Assembly (NCBI RefSeq): GCF_903645305.1
Contig: NZ_CAHJXO010000002.1
Location: 248,001-312,000 of the forward strand
Direction: 5' to 3'
From: Corynebacterium sp. Marseille-P4321
GTDB lineage: Bacteria; Actinomycetota; Actinomycetes; Mycobacteriales; Mycobacteriaceae
DNA length: 64,000 nt
The notes beneath the pieces are model-generated. The model made no database searches and had not been told where the DNA came from. It worked only from the letters and a program-made list of their open reading frames with translations. Both the position numbers and the translations under genes were made by a program. Below are positions 35,897-45,003 of this stretch, one piece after another; position 1 is the stretch's first letter, and each line of letters begins with the position of its first letter.

Positions 35897-36526
35897 CTAG
35901 CGGGCGCGGATGAGTTCCTTCGCCGCCGCGTCGTTTGCCGCCTGAGCTTCGAGCGACTCGCGCAGCTGGGCGCGGCCGCGGTGGATGCGCGAGCGCACCG
36001 TGCCCATCTTCACGCCGAGGGTCTCCCCGATCTCCTCGTAGCTCATGCCCACGACGTCACACAGCACCACGGCCACGCGGAACTCAGGGCTCAACTCGTC
36101 CAGCGCAGACTGCAGCACCGGGTCAAGGTTCGCCGCGGTGTACGCCTGCTCCGGCGTCATGTCGGTGCCCGCCACGCGCTCGTAGTCCTCCGGCAGCGCC
36201 TCCATCCGGATCTTCGCGCGGCGGCGCACCATATCCAGGAACAGGTTGGTGGTAATGCGGTGCAGCCAGCCTTCAAACGTGCCGGGCTGGTACTTCTTCA
36301 GGTTCTTGAACACGCGCATGAACGTCTCCTGCGTGAGGTCCTCTGCGTCGTGCTGGTTGCCGGACAGGCGGTACGCGAGGCGGTAGACGCTGTCGGCGTG
36401 CTCGGCCACAAGTTCCGCCCACGACGGCATGGGGGCCTGGCCAGCGTCGAAAGCCGCGGTGCCGGTGAGCTCCCCGCCCTCTACCTCATCTGTCGGCACA
36501 TCCGCGCCAGCGCTCTCGCGTGTCAT
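35897..36526 (-). CDS. sigE: ECF RNA polymerase sigma factor SigE
   Basis: A 209-residue ECF sigma factor. Region 2 is [26 protein letters not shown] (about residues 47-72) and region 4 has [32 protein letters not shown], a clear helix-turn-helix. In Corynebacterium SigE directs a cell-envelope stress response and is held by CseE, encoded next. ATG 36526 is preceded by GACAAT with a 7-nt gap on the minus strand, a leaderless layout. It is divergent from the O-methyltransferase gene. Confidence 0.92.
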   Translation of the reverse strand: MTRESAGADVPTDEVEGGELTGTAAFDAGQAPMPSWAELVAEHADSVYRLAYRLSGNQHDAEDLTQETFMRVFKNLKKYQPGTFEGWLHRITTNLFLDMVRRRAKIRMEALPEDYERVAGTDMTPEQAYTAANLDPVLQSALDELSPEFRVAVVLCDVVGMSYEEIGETLGVKMGTVRSRIHRGRAQLRESLEAQAANDAAAKELIRAR

Positions 36527-36613
36527 GGCTGGTATTGTCTCACGCCTACTTCCGGCGCACCAGAAAAGCGGCTGGGAACTTGCTGGGCACCCGTGAGGCG
36601 CCCGGCGGGTGGC

Positions 36614-36619
36614 TATGAT
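36614..36619 (+). promoter_or_regulatory. -10 element, leaderless GTG start
   Basis: TATGAT is followed by 7 nt and GTG 36627. This decides the start of the O-methyltransferase. Confidence 0.55.
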
Positions 36620-36626
36620 GTCGGGT

Positions 36627-37307
36627 GTGACTGAGACCGCGTATGCCGAAATGACCGCCTACATCGCCAACCGCAGCGACGCCGCCGAGCACCTGCCGCC
36701 CGAGGTGGCCCAGGCGGTGCGCAACGCGCGCGAGGACGCCGCCGAAAACGGCGTGCCCGCTCCCTCGCCAGCCGTGGGCGACCTGCTGACGGTGCTCGCC
36801 GCGGCAAGCGGCGCAAAGGGTGCCCAGGGTGCCGTGGCGGTAACCCCCGCCGCAGGCGTCGTCGGCTTGCACCTGCTCGCGGGCCTGCCGGAGAAGGCAA
36901 CGCTGACCTGCATTGAGCCGGAGGCCGCGCTGCAGGCGGGCGCGAAGGACTTCTTCCGTTCCGCCGGCTACGCGTCCTCGCGCGTGCGCTTCCTCACCGC
37001 GCGCCCCCTCGATGTGCTCGGCCGCCTGGCCAACGGCGCGTACCAGCTCGTCTACGCCGACGTCGCGCCCACGGAGCTCACCACGTTCATCGAGCAGGCC
37101 TGGCCGCTGCTCGCCCCCGGCGGCACGCTAGTTATCGCAGGTTCGCTTCTCGACGGAACCGTGGCGGACCACACCCGCCGCGACCGCGCGACGGAGGCGG
37201 CTCGGGAGGCGGAAGCCTTCGTCGATAAGCAATCGCTCGAACAAGGCGCAGCCGTCGCCCGCCTGCCTCTCGACGGCGGGCTGACGCTGCTGACAAAAAC
37301 CGTCTAG
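36627..37307 (+). CDS. O-methyltransferase family protein
   Basis: A 226-residue SAM-dependent methyltransferase of the catechol-O-methyltransferase-like family. The SAM region is altered but visible ([19 protein letters not shown], then [16 protein letters not shown]), and [12 protein letters not shown] is the metal-site-like motif. GTG 36627 is chosen over the ATGs at 36615 and 36618 because TATGAT overlaps those and sits 7 nt before the GTG. The same gene stands between sigE and glgC in C. glutamicum. The substrate is unknown. Confidence 0.8.
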   Translation: MTETAYAEMTAYIANRSDAAEHLPPEVAQAVRNAREDAAENGVPAPSPAVGDLLTVLAAASGAKGAQGAVAVTPAAGVVGLHLLAGLPEKATLTCIEPEAALQAGAKDFFRSAGYASSRVRFLTARPLDVLGRLANGAYQLVYADVAPTELTTFIEQAWPLLAPGGTLVIAGSLLDGTVADHTRRDRATEAAREAEAFVDKQSLEQGAAVARLPLDGGLTLLTKTV

Positions 37308-37320
37308 CGCCGCAGCGCTA
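37305..37320. terminator. Stop-codon palindrome between two convergent genes
   Basis: TAGCGC, a 4-nt loop and GCGCTA: a 6-bp stem that contains the TAG stop of the O-methyltransferase on one side and the TAG stop of glgC on the other. It is too short and T-poor for a classical terminator but may serve both genes. Confidence 0.35.
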
Positions 37321-38535
37321 CACCACCTCGCCCTTGCCTACAACCACGACACCGTTGTCGGAGACGGTGTAGCGCTCGCGGTCGCGCTCCGGATCCACGC
37401 CAATGATCTCGCCGTCGGAGACGTAGACGTTCTTGTCCAAAATGGCGTGGCGCACCACCGCGCCCTTGCCCACGCGCACCCCCGGCATGAGCACCGAGCC
37501 CTCCACCGTGGCGCCCTCCTCCACGCGCACATCCGTGGAAAGCACCGAGTTACGCACCGTCGCGCCCGAGACAATCGAACCCGAAGCGATGATGGATTCC
37601 TGCGCGATGCCGCCCATCACGAACTTCGCCGGCGGCAAGTTGTCCTCTTCCGTCGCGTGAATCGGCCAAGCCTTGTTGTACAGGTTAAACACCGGGTGCG
37701 AGGAAATGAGATCCATGTGCGCCTCGTAGAACGAGTCGATCGTGCCGACGTCGCGCCAGTAGCCCTTGTCGCGCTCCGTGGCGCCCGGCACCTCGTTGGA
37801 GGAAAAGTCGTACACATTCGCCTCGCCCTGGGAGACGAAGTACGGAATGATGTCGCCGCCCATGTCGTGGTCCGAGTCCTCGTTCTGCTCGTCCTCCAGC
37901 AGGGCCTTGATCAGCGCCTCGGTGGAGAAGCAGTAGTTGCCCATCGACGCGTACGTCATCTCCGGGTCATCCGGGGTGCCCGGCGGGTCGGCCGGCTTCT
38001 CCAGGAACTCGGTGATCGTGCCGTCGTCGTCAGCCTCGATGCAGCCGAACGCCGTCGCCTCGGAGCGCGGCACGCGGATACCGGCCACCGTGGCGGCCTT
38101 GCCGGAGGCGATGTGGTCCTCCACCATCTGGGAGGGGTCCATGCGGTAGACGTGGTCCGCGCCGAAAACCAAAACGTAGTCCGGCATATCGTCGTAGATC
38201 AGGTTCAGCGACTGCACGATCGCGTCCGCCGAGCCGGTGTACCAGCGCTTGCCGCGGCGCTGCTGCGCCGGCACCGACGCGATGTACTGCGGCGTTGGGC
38301 CCGAGACGTTCCAAGCCGTGGCCACGTGGCGGTCCAGCGAGTGCGACTTGTACTGGGTGAGCACCGCAATACGCAGGTAGCCCGCGTTGACAAGGTTGGA
38401 CAACACAAAGTCGATGAGACGGTAGTTGCCGCCGAAAGGAACGGCGGGCTTGGCGCGGTCTGCGGTGAGCGGGAAAAGGCGCTTCCCCTCGCCGCCCGCG
38501 AGAACAATGGCAAGAACTCGAGGCGTGGATTTCAT
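37318..38535 (-). CDS. glgC: Glucose-1-phosphate adenylyltransferase
   Basis: A 405-residue enzyme that makes ADP-glucose from glucose-1-phosphate and ATP. Seen: nucleotide-binding [13 protein letters not shown] (residues 14-26), [15 protein letters not shown] and [10 protein letters not shown] near 130, with a left-handed beta-helix end ([20 protein letters not shown]). ATG 38535 is chosen because MKSTPRV starts the family and TATCCT lies 7 nt upstream. It is divergent from glgA, 67 bp apart, so both promoters share that gap. Confidence 0.95.
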   Translation of the reverse strand: MKSTPRVLAIVLAGGEGKRLFPLTADRAKPAVPFGGNYRLIDFVLSNLVNAGYLRIAVLTQYKSHSLDRHVATAWNVSGPTPQYIASVPAQQRRGKRWYTGSADAIVQSLNLIYDDMPDYVLVFGADHVYRMDPSQMVEDHIASGKAATVAGIRVPRSEATAFGCIEADDDGTITEFLEKPADPPGTPDDPEMTYASMGNYCFSTEALIKALLEDEQNEDSDHDMGGDIIPYFVSQGEANVYDFSSNEVPGATERDKGYWRDVGTIDSFYEAHMDLISSHPVFNLYNKAWPIHATEEDNLPPAKFVMGGIAQESIIASGSIVSGATVRNSVLSTDVRVEEGATVEGSVLMPGVRVGKGAVVRHAILDKNVYVSDGEIIGVDPERDRERYTVSDNGVVVVGKGEVV

Positions 38536-38602
38536 GGCCCCCAGGATATTGAGACTTGAGCGTCCGTGCAGCGAAACCGGAACGTGGTTAAGCTCGGCGG
38601 GC

Positions 38603-39757
38603 ATGAAAGTCGGAATGCTGACCAGAGAGTACCCGCCGGAGGTCTACGGTGGCGCCGGCGTCCACGTCACCGAGCTCACCCGCTTCATGCGCGAGATCGC
38701 GGAGGTGGACGTGCACTGCATGGGCGAACCGCGCGACGAGGCCGGGGTGTTCGTGCACGGCGTCGACCCGGAGCTGGCAGACGCCAACGGGGCGATCAAG
38801 ACCTTGTCCACCGGACTGCGCATGGCGGAAGCCACCGCGGGACTGGACGTGGTGCACTCCCACACCTGGTACGCGGGCCTCGGCGGGCACCTGTCAGGCT
38901 TGCTGCACGAGATCCCGCACGTGGTCACCGCGCACTCGCTGGAGCCGGACCGCCCGTGGAAGCGCGAGCAGCTCGGCGGCGGCTACAACGTTTCGTCGTG
39001 GAGCGAGAAGAACGCGATGGAAAACGCCGACGCCGTCATCGCCGTGTCTTCGGGTATGAAGGACGCGATTTTGCGCGCCTACCCGGCCATCGACCCGGAG
39101 AAGGTCCACGTGGTGCTCAACGGCATCGACCCGGAGAAGTGGTACCCGGGCTCCGGCACCATCGCCGACGAGCTCGGGGTGGATTCCTCGCGCCCGGTCG
39201 CCTCGTTCGTCGGACGCATCACGCGCCAGAAAGGCGTGCCGCACCTGCTCAAGGCAGTGCGCCAGTTCGACGAGGACATCCAGCTCATCCTGTGCGCCGG
39301 CGCGCCCGACACAAAAGAGATCGCCGCCGAGACGCAGCAGCTTGTCGACGAGCTCCGCTCCGAACGCGACGGCATCTTCTGGGTCGAGGAAATGCTGCCG
39401 CCTGAGAAGATCCGGGAGGTCTACGCGGCCTCCGACGTGTTTGTCTGCCCGTCGATCTACGAGCCGTTGGGCATCGTGAACCTGGAGGCGATGGCGTGCG
39501 GCACCGCCGTGGTGGCCTCGCGTGTGGGCGGCATCCCCGAGGTTGTGGTGGACGGGGAAACCGGCGTGCTGGTTGACTACGACGCCGACGACGCCGAAGG
39601 CTTCGAGCGAGACATCGCCGAGGCCGTGAACGCCGTCGCCGCGGATTCGGAGCGATCCACCGCAATGGGCAAGGCGGGCCTGAATCGCGCCCGTGAAGAG
39701 TTCTCTTGGCGCACCATCGCCGAGCAGACCGTGGACATTTACAAGACGCTGATTTAG
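38603..39757 (+). CDS. glgA: GlgA/GlgM-type glycosyltransferase (GT4)
   Basis: A 384-residue GT4 glycosyltransferase that uses ADP-glucose. It has the N-terminal [17 protein letters not shown], the domain linker [15 protein letters not shown] near 195, and [24 protein letters not shown] near 305 with the catalytic EPLG. In mycobacteria the same type makes maltose-1-phosphate for alpha-glucan; in C. glutamicum it is called glycogen synthase GlgA. ATG 38603 has TAAGCT 8 nt upstream, so it may be leaderless. The GH32-like gene follows after 12 bp. Confidence 0.92.
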   Translation: MKVGMLTREYPPEVYGGAGVHVTELTRFMREIAEVDVHCMGEPRDEAGVFVHGVDPELADANGAIKTLSTGLRMAEATAGLDVVHSHTWYAGLGGHLSGLLHEIPHVVTAHSLEPDRPWKREQLGGGYNVSSWSEKNAMENADAVIAVSSGMKDAILRAYPAIDPEKVHVVLNGIDPEKWYPGSGTIADELGVDSSRPVASFVGRITRQKGVPHLLKAVRQFDEDIQLILCAGAPDTKEIAAETQQLVDELRSERDGIFWVEEMLPPEKIREVYAASDVFVCPSIYEPLGIVNLEAMACGTAVVASRVGGIPEVVVDGETGVLVDYDADDAEGFERDIAEAVNAVAADSERSTAMGKAGLNRAREEFSWRTIAEQTVDIYKTLI

Positions 39758-39769
39758 GAAGCAAGATTG

Positions 39770-41194
39770 ATGACTGTGTACCGCCCCGAACTTCACGTCA
39801 CCGCCGAACGCGGCATCCTCGAAGGCCCGGCAGGAGTGTTCCGCTCCGGCGGACCCGAGGCCCGCGTGTGGCACATGTTTTACCAGTACCGCCCCGCACC
39901 CGGCGAGGCGAGCCGCTGGGGCCACGAGATGAGCGAGGACGACCCGTTTTCCTTCCTCGACTGCAACGACGTCATCGTCCCCGTCGGCGGCGAGACCAAC
40001 ATCCGCGCCGGCGCGGTCACCGAGTCCAACGACGGCAACGGCGTCGACCTGTACTTCTCCTCCGAAACCGCCGCGGGCAACACCGTGCAGATCGCCCACG
40101 TGGACAACATCGACGAGCTGTGCGACTTCGACGACGAAGAGTTTGAAGGCGCACCCAACCAGTCCGAGCTGCCCGCCACTCGCCTCGGCGCGGTAGTGGA
40201 AGATACCGACGCGGCCGCGAACTTCCGCTCCCCCTGCGTCGTACCCGGCTGGGAAGAGGTCGACGACCGCGGCCAGGGGCATTCCGGTTGCCTCATGCTC
40301 GCCGTCACCGGCCCGGTGGAAGCGCCGGTGCCGGTGGTGCTCAGCTCCGAGGACGGGCGTGACTGGCGCCTCCTCGGCCCCTTGACCTTCGAGGGCGACA
40401 CCGGCTACGACCTGGACACCTCCCTCGTTGCGCCACGCATCATCCGCCTGCGCGACGAAGTCAACGGCGACGTCCGTGACGTTTTGTTTATCACCCTCGA
40501 GCGCGACGGCAAGGACACCGCCGTCTACGCCGTGGGCGAGCTGCGCGGCAACGTATTCTCCCTCGAGGGCCCGTTTAGGATCTTGGACCACGGCCACGAC
40601 TTCACCCGCCCGCGCAACACGAACTATCGCACCAGCGAATCCGACGCGGAAACCCGCTACGAGCGCGCCTACCTCTACGGTTTCATGACGAACACGGACC
40701 GCGCCGGCGACCCCACCGAAGAGCCGAACTGGGAGGCCGAGGGCTGGGCCAACGCCCTGACCCTGCCGCGTCGCGTCACGCTGCAGGGCGGGCGCCTCTA
40801 CCAGGTGCCCGCGCCGGGCCTGCCGGACGCGGTGGACACCACCGACCGCGCGCGCCTGTGGACGGCGCTGTGCGACATCCCCTCCGGCAGCAACGTCACG
40901 GTCGAGGTGCTCGACGGCACAGGCGAGGCCGCCGCAGTAATCACGCACGACGGCGACACCCTCACCCTCGACCGCATGGACGGCTCCCCCGCCACCGCCG
41001 AGCTGCACGATGCGGATGAGGACAACATCACCGTCATCGTCGACGGTTCCACCATCGAGGTCTACGCCGGCGGCGGCAGCGTGGTGATGTCCTCGCGCAT
41101 CTGGCCCGAGAGCAACTGCGCCGGCATCCGCGCACGTGCCACGGACGGCGCCGAGATCCAAAGTGAGTGGCGCCGCGGCTACCCCGGCCGCTAA
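39770..41194 (+). CDS. GH32-like protein with altered catalytic residues
   Basis: A 474-residue protein with the glycoside hydrolase 32 plan: FYQYRPAPG...WGHEMSEDD in the propeller, LPRRVTLQGGRLYQVP at the junction and a C-terminal sandwich (VDGSTIEVYAGGG). The catalytic triad looks lost: the nucleophile motif (normally MNDPNG) reads LEGPAG, the RDP motif reads RSP, and the EC region reads DTSLVAP. It may be a non-catalytic sugar-binding protein or have a changed activity. No signal peptide is present. ATG 39770 follows AGGAAG at 8 nt. It directly follows glgA and overlaps the rRNA methyltransferase stop by 4 bp. Confidence 0.75.
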   Translation: MTVYRPELHVTAERGILEGPAGVFRSGGPEARVWHMFYQYRPAPGEASRWGHEMSEDDPFSFLDCNDVIVPVGGETNIRAGAVTESNDGNGVDLYFSSETAAGNTVQIAHVDNIDELCDFDDEEFEGAPNQSELPATRLGAVVEDTDAAANFRSPCVVPGWEEVDDRGQGHSGCLMLAVTGPVEAPVPVVLSSEDGRDWRLLGPLTFEGDTGYDLDTSLVAPRIIRLRDEVNGDVRDVLFITLERDGKDTAVYAVGELRGNVFSLEGPFRILDHGHDFTRPRNTNYRTSESDAETRYERAYLYGFMTNTDRAGDPTEEPNWEAEGWANALTLPRRVTLQGGRLYQVPAPGLPDAVDTTDRARLWTALCDIPSGSNVTVEVLDGTGEAAAVITHDGDTLTLDRMDGSPATAELHDADEDNITVIVDGSTIEVYAGGGSVVMSSRIWPESNCAGIRARATDGAEIQSEWRRGYPGR

Positions 41195-42051
41195 GCCTTG
41201 CGCATGCGGATAAGCTGCGCGCGGGCCGTCACCGTCATCTGCTCCGGCAGTTCGTCCACGCGGGCGCGCAGCACCTCCGGGTCGAGGTGGCGCGCCGACG
41301 GGCTCATTCCCACCTGCGCCGCGATCGCTTCGCGCTCGAGCTGCATCGGAAACTCAATTGTCTCCGGCTCGCCAACCGCGACCAGGTGACCCTTGGACTG
41401 CTCCAAGAGACGTTCCACCTTGCCTTCCTCGACACCCAGGATGCCGAGGGGCTCGCGGAGTTCGTCAAGGTGGCCTTGGTCGGCGACGAGAATGACGGCC
41501 TCGCCATCGTCGTGAAGCACGCGCGCGAACTCCGCCGGATTCCGCGGCGCGAACACCACCGCGATGGCGTGAATCGAGCCAGTGCGGAGCGGCAACTGCT
41601 CCCACACGTCCGCCACCACGGCGCCGATGCGCGGATGCGCCTTCGCGAGGTGCTTCGCGGCCGGCACCGACACATCCAGGCCAACACCGCGCGCGCCCTC
41701 AATCGAATCGAGCGTGTGCGCAAGGTAATACCCGGTGCCAGCACCGACCTCAAGGATCGCCGGGTCCGCGTCACCGGCGCTTCGCTCCACCGCGTCCCCC
41801 AACGCGTCGGAAACCGCCTCCACGAACGGGGCGAAGTAGCCGTTAGCCAGGAAGGTCTCGCGGGATTGCACCATCTCCAACGAGTCGCCCTCGTGGCTTA
41901 GCCCCGCCCCCGCGGCAAGCGTGACGTATCCCTGGCGGGCCACGTCATAAGAATGCCCCGACTCAGACACGAGGCGGGAAAAATCATCCGCCCCGGCGAG
42001 CGGGGTGAGATCGGCCGGGTCGGCCAGCACATCCACAATGTGTTGAAGCAT
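41191..42051 (-). CDS. 23S rRNA (guanine-N1)-methyltransferase RlmA-like
   Basis: A 286-residue SAM methyltransferase. The N-terminal SGHSYDVARQGYVTL matches the RlmA family (HxFDxxRxGYxxLL) and the SAM motif is ILEVGAGTGYYL near 100. The zinc-binding cysteines of E. coli RlmA are absent, as in actinobacterial relatives such as TlrB, where the enzyme may give macrolide-type resistance. ATG 42051 has TAGTAT 6 nt upstream, suggesting a leaderless start. The gene is convergent with the GH32-like gene. Confidence 0.8.
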   Translation of the reverse strand: MLQHIVDVLADPADLTPLAGADDFSRLVSESGHSYDVARQGYVTLAAGAGLSHEGDSLEMVQSRETFLANGYFAPFVEAVSDALGDAVERSAGDADPAILEVGAGTGYYLAHTLDSIEGARGVGLDVSVPAAKHLAKAHPRIGAVVADVWEQLPLRTGSIHAIAVVFAPRNPAEFARVLHDDGEAVILVADQGHLDELREPLGILGVEEGKVERLLEQSKGHLVAVGEPETIEFPMQLEREAIAAQVGMSPSARHLDPEVLRARVDELPEQMTVTARAQLIRMRKA

Positions 42052-42084
42052 ATGGTGATACTACCCGGCTTTCGGTTGGCGAGA

Positions 42085-42255
42085 CTATTCGCCGGCTGCG
42101 TCGGTGAGCAGGCGGCCGAGCTCCGCGGCCTCTTCCTTGCTCAGCTCCACCACGAGACGACCGCCGCCGTCCGACGGAATCCGCATCACAATCTTGCGGG
42201 ATTCCTCCACAGCCTCCATCGGGCCGCTACCGGTGCGCGGTTTCATCGCTGCCAT
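42085..42255 (-). CDS. DUF3117 small conserved actinobacterial protein
   Basis: A 56-residue protein, MAAMKPRTGSGPMEAVEESR at the N-terminus and LSKEEAAELGRLL near the end, matching DUF3117 (Rv1211-like), a family nearly universal in mycobacteria and corynebacteria with no known function. AAGGAG lies 9 nt before ATG 42255. Its start overlaps the end of the DivIVA-like gene by 29 bp, in another frame. The conserved neighbourhood (GlgA-type transferase, DUF3117, DivIVA-like, gpgS, folP2) is the same as in mycobacteria. Confidence 0.85.
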   Translation of the reverse strand: MAAMKPRTGSGPMEAVEESRKIVMRIPSDGGGRLVVELSKEEAAELGRLLTDAAGE

Positions 42256-42628
42256 GCGTCATCGCTCCTTCGCTCGTTACAACAGTGTCTACGGCACCTG
42301 CTTCGACACCGTCCGCGTCGACAGGTCGCACGGTTTCCGTAGTTTCCGACAATTCTACCCGCGTTTCGCCATCAGCATCTGGCTCCTGGCCCGTCAGCTG
42401 CGCAATCAGCGCGTCCACCTGGTCCATGCGGTAGCCGCGGTGGACCACCTCGAGCTGGATGTCGCCGTAGTTGCCCTCCTCGACGGCGCGGCGATTGGCT
42501 TCCTTGACCTCCTCCGTCGGTGGCATGGGCGGCAGCGCCTCGCCGCGCCCGAAGACGCCCGCGAAGACGCGCACACCGACGATGCTCAACAGCGCCAGGA
42601 CCAGAATGAGGATAATCCAGGAAAGCAT
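42227..42628 (-). CDS. Small membrane protein with DivIVA-like motif
   Basis: A 133-residue protein with one N-terminal membrane helix (LSWIILILVLALLSIVGVRV) and then a soluble part with GYRMDQVDALIAQL, the DivIVA/Wag31 N-terminal signature used for coiled-coil packing. The tail is acidic. It probably sits at the inner membrane, perhaps at curved sites. TAGAAT ends 9 nt before ATG 42628; an upstream ATG at 42637 has no ribosome site. Its position downstream of gpgS in the same direction makes it part of the cell-wall-linked group. Confidence 0.7.
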   Translation of the reverse strand: MLSWIILILVLALLSIVGVRVFAGVFGRGEALPPMPPTEEVKEANRRAVEEGNYGDIQLEVVHRGYRMDQVDALIAQLTGQEPDADGETRVELSETTETVRPVDADGVEAGAVDTVVTSEGAMTHGSDETAHR

Positions 42629-42638
42629 GACGGCCATT

Positions 42639-43388
42639 CTACTGCGCCGCCCACGGGGGCCGCTCCGCGACCTCCGCGAACTCCACGACCGACTCACCCG
42701 CTAGGCCCGGCGCACCCGCCACACCCGCGCGCGAGAGGATGGTGCGCGCCACCACATCGGCCATGGGCGCGAGCTGATCTAAAGGCCGATTGCGGTGGTG
42801 GCGCTCGCCTAGGGGCACTTGGGTGATGGCGGAGGTGCCGTGGGCGCGGGCGACGTCGATAAGCAAGCCCGCCTCCACCCCGTAACCGGCGACGAACGGC
42901 ACGCGCAAAGCAGTGGCGCGGCGAACAGCGTACTCGCCCGCGAGCGGCTGATCCACGAACTCGAGCTCGGGAAACAGTGCGCGCAGCAGCGGCTTCGCGG
43001 TGAGCTCCGTGACCCGGCCGCCCGCCCCGGCGCGTGTGTAGGACGCCTTGACCAGGTGCACGGCGTCGTCGGCGAACGGCGCGGCGAGGGCGTCCACCCA
43101 GCCCGGCTCGAGCGAAGTCACATCCGCGTCGACAAACACCACCACGTCCCCGCGCGCCGCCTTCACACCGCGCCACAGCGCTTCGCCTTTGCCCGGCCAC
43201 GGCTCGCGCGGGTCGATGTCGCGCCAGTTCAGCACCCTCGCCCCGGCTGCCGCGGCCTCACGCGCGGTGGCGTCTGCGGAGTCGGAATCCACCACGATCA
43301 CCTCATCCGCGCTCGAGGCGAGGCAGGCGCGCACCACCGCGCCGACAGTCGCCTGTTCGTTCAGCGCCGGAATGATAACGGAGATCAC
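42639..43388 (-). CDS. gpgS: Glucosyl-3-phosphoglycerate synthase-like GT2
   Basis: A 249-residue GT2 glycosyltransferase: SVIIPALNEQATVG at the start, VIVVDSDSADAT, PWPGKGEALWRG and VVFVDADVTSLEPGW with the DxD metal site. This is the GpgS layout, which begins methylglucose lipopolysaccharide and glucosylglycerate synthesis. It is shorter than mycobacterial GpgS (about 320), so the exact product is less sure. GTG 43388 overlaps the folP2 stop by 4 bp (GTGA). One GTCGATAAGC copy lies in the gene, read as Leu-Ile-Asp. Confidence 0.8.
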   Translation of the reverse strand: MISVIIPALNEQATVGAVVRACLASSADEVIVVDSDSADATAREAAAAGARVLNWRDIDPREPWPGKGEALWRGVKAARGDVVVFVDADVTSLEPGWVDALAAPFADDAVHLVKASYTRAGAGGRVTELTAKPLLRALFPELEFVDQPLAGEYAVRRATALRVPFVAGYGVEAGLLIDVARAHGTSAITQVPLGERHHRNRPLDQLAPMADVVARTILSRAGVAGAPGLAGESVVEFAEVAERPPWAAQ

Positions 43389-44218
43389 GCCAGCCCCCGC
43401 ACGGTGCCAAGTGGCGCCGCCGCCCCCTGGATCGCCGCGGTCATTCGGATCACGTCCACCGTCTCGCGCACCTCGTGCACCCGAAACGCCGCCACCCCGC
43501 GCGCCGCCGCCCACGCCGTAGCCGCCAGGGTCCCCGCCACGCGCTCACCGACGCCGCGGACGACGGTCTCGCCGACGAAGTCCTTGTTCGACAGCGCCAT
43601 GAGCACCGGCCACCCCGTGGCCACCAGTTCGTCGACGCGCCGCAGCAGCTCCAGGCCGTGGAAGGTGTTCTTGCCGAAGTCGTGCGTCGGATCGATGAAC
43701 ACCCGCTCCTCCGGCACGCCCACGGACGCCGCCCGCTCCGCCAGTGCGCACGTCTCGCGGATCACGTCGGCCACCACGTCGTCAAAGTGCACCCGGTGCG
43801 GCCGTGACCTTGGCGTGACCCCGCCGGTGTGCGAGCACACATAGCCCACCCGGTTCGCGCCGGCGACCTCCACCAGCTCCGGGTCCCAGCCTGCCCACGT
43901 GTCGTTGACCAGGTCGGCACCGGCGTCGATCGCGGCCTGCGCCACTTCCGCGCGCCACGTGTCCACGCTGATGCTTATCGACGGATGCTTCCGCCTCACC
44001 CCCGCTATCACCGGAACCACACGCTCAATTTCCTCGGTGGCCTCCACCGCCTCGCCGGGGCCGGCCTTTACCCCGCCGACGTCGATAATGCTCGCGCCCT
44101 GCGCGATCACCTCGTCGGCGCGCGCGAGTGCGGCCTCAACCGCGAACGTGGCGCCCTTGTCGTAGAAGGAGTCGGGTGTGCGATTGACAATCGCCATTAC
44201 CCGCGCGAGCTCACTCAT
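43385..44218 (-). CDS. folP2: FolP2-like dihydropteroate synthase homologue
   Basis: A 277-residue TIM-barrel protein. It keeps IVNRTPDSFYDKG and NDTWAG, but the pterin-site loop reads DVGGVKAGPG where true dihydropteroate synthases have GGESTRPG. It therefore fits the FolP2 paralogue, which in mycobacteria does not replace FolP1. The ATG overlaps the LOG-family stop by 8 bp and the end overlaps gpgS by 4 bp, so the cluster is one transcript. One decamer copy here forces the rare Ile codon ATA. Confidence 0.85.
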   Translation of the reverse strand: MSELARVMAIVNRTPDSFYDKGATFAVEAALARADEVIAQGASIIDVGGVKAGPGEAVEATEEIERVVPVIAGVRRKHPSISISVDTWRAEVAQAAIDAGADLVNDTWAGWDPELVEVAGANRVGYVCSHTGGVTPRSRPHRVHFDDVVADVIRETCALAERAASVGVPEERVFIDPTHDFGKNTFHGLELLRRVDELVATGWPVLMALSNKDFVGETVVRGVGERVAGTLAATAWAAARGVAAFRVHEVRETVDVIRMTAAIQGAAAPLGTVRGLA

Positions 44219-44996
44219 CCTTTAAACGCTGGTCCGTCATAATCTTGTGGGCCTCCACGATGTGCGCCACAGCCTCCTCCACGGAGTCCGTGACCAAGAA
44301 GAGATCCTCGTCGCCGGGCGAGATGAGCCCGCGGGCGAGCTGCTGGTTTTTGATCCAATCCACCAGCCCGGACCAGAACTCGGTGCCCATCAGCACGATC
44401 GGGAAGTTGGTCACCTTGCCCGTTTGCACCATGCACAGCACCTCGAAGACCTCGTCCATCGTGCCGAAACCGCCCGGCAGCGAAATGAAAGCCTGCGAGT
44501 ACTTCAAAAACATGGTCTTGCGGGCGAAGAAATAGCGGAAGTTCAGCCCCAGGTCCACCCAATCGTTCAGGCCCTGCTCAAACGGCAGCTCGATGCCCAG
44601 GCCCACCGACATCCCGCCGGCGTTGTGCGCGCCGCGGTTCGGCCCCTCCATCAGCCCCGGGCCGCCGCCGGTGATCACCGCGTAGCCAGCCTCGGTCAGC
44701 GCGCGGCCCACTTCGTAGGCCTGCTCGTACTCCGGGGTGCCCTCCCCCAAGCGCGCCGACCCGAACACAGTCACCGCCTTCGGCAGGTCGCTCAACGCGT
44801 CGAAGCCGGCCACGAACTCCGACTGGATGCGCATCACCCGCCACGGGTCCTCGTGCTTCCAGTCCGTGCCCGAATGCCCCAGCGACTCCAGCAGGCGCTG
44901 GTCGTGGGTGGTGGGCTGCTCGCTCCCGCCGCGCAGCGCAATGGGGCCGCGCAGCTTGCGGTCGCGGTCGGGCCGGGGGTTCATGATCGGGGCCAT
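44211..44996 (-). CDS. LOG-family protein (TIGR00730)
   Basis: A 261-residue Rossmann-fold protein with GGGPGLMEGPNRGA near residue 115 and PGGFGTMDEVFE near 180, the two motifs of the cytokinin-activating phosphoribohydrolase (LOG) family. It probably removes ribose-5-phosphate from nucleotides; the bacterial role is not settled. ATG 44996 lies 7 bp after the dapE stop on the same strand. Relatives in Mycobacterium (Rv1205) and Corynebacterium are also close to dapE or folP2. Confidence 0.85.
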   Translation of the reverse strand: MAPIMNPRPDRDRKLRGPIALRGGSEQPTTHDQRLLESLGHSGTDWKHEDPWRVMRIQSEFVAGFDALSDLPKAVTVFGSARLGEGTPEYEQAYEVGRALTEAGYAVITGGGPGLMEGPNRGAHNAGGMSVGLGIELPFEQGLNDWVDLGLNFRYFFARKTMFLKYSQAFISLPGGFGTMDEVFEVLCMVQTGKVTNFPIVLMGTEFWSGLVDWIKNQQLARGLISPGDEDLFLVTDSVEEAVAHIVEAHKIMTDQRLKDE

Positions 44997-45003
44997 GGAA
45001 AAG

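Noticed and set aside
38894..41161. Open frame of 755 codons on the minus strand
   Set aside because: It is antisense to glgA and the GH32-like gene, is His/Val/Gly-rich and fits codon-position shadowing of GC-rich genes.
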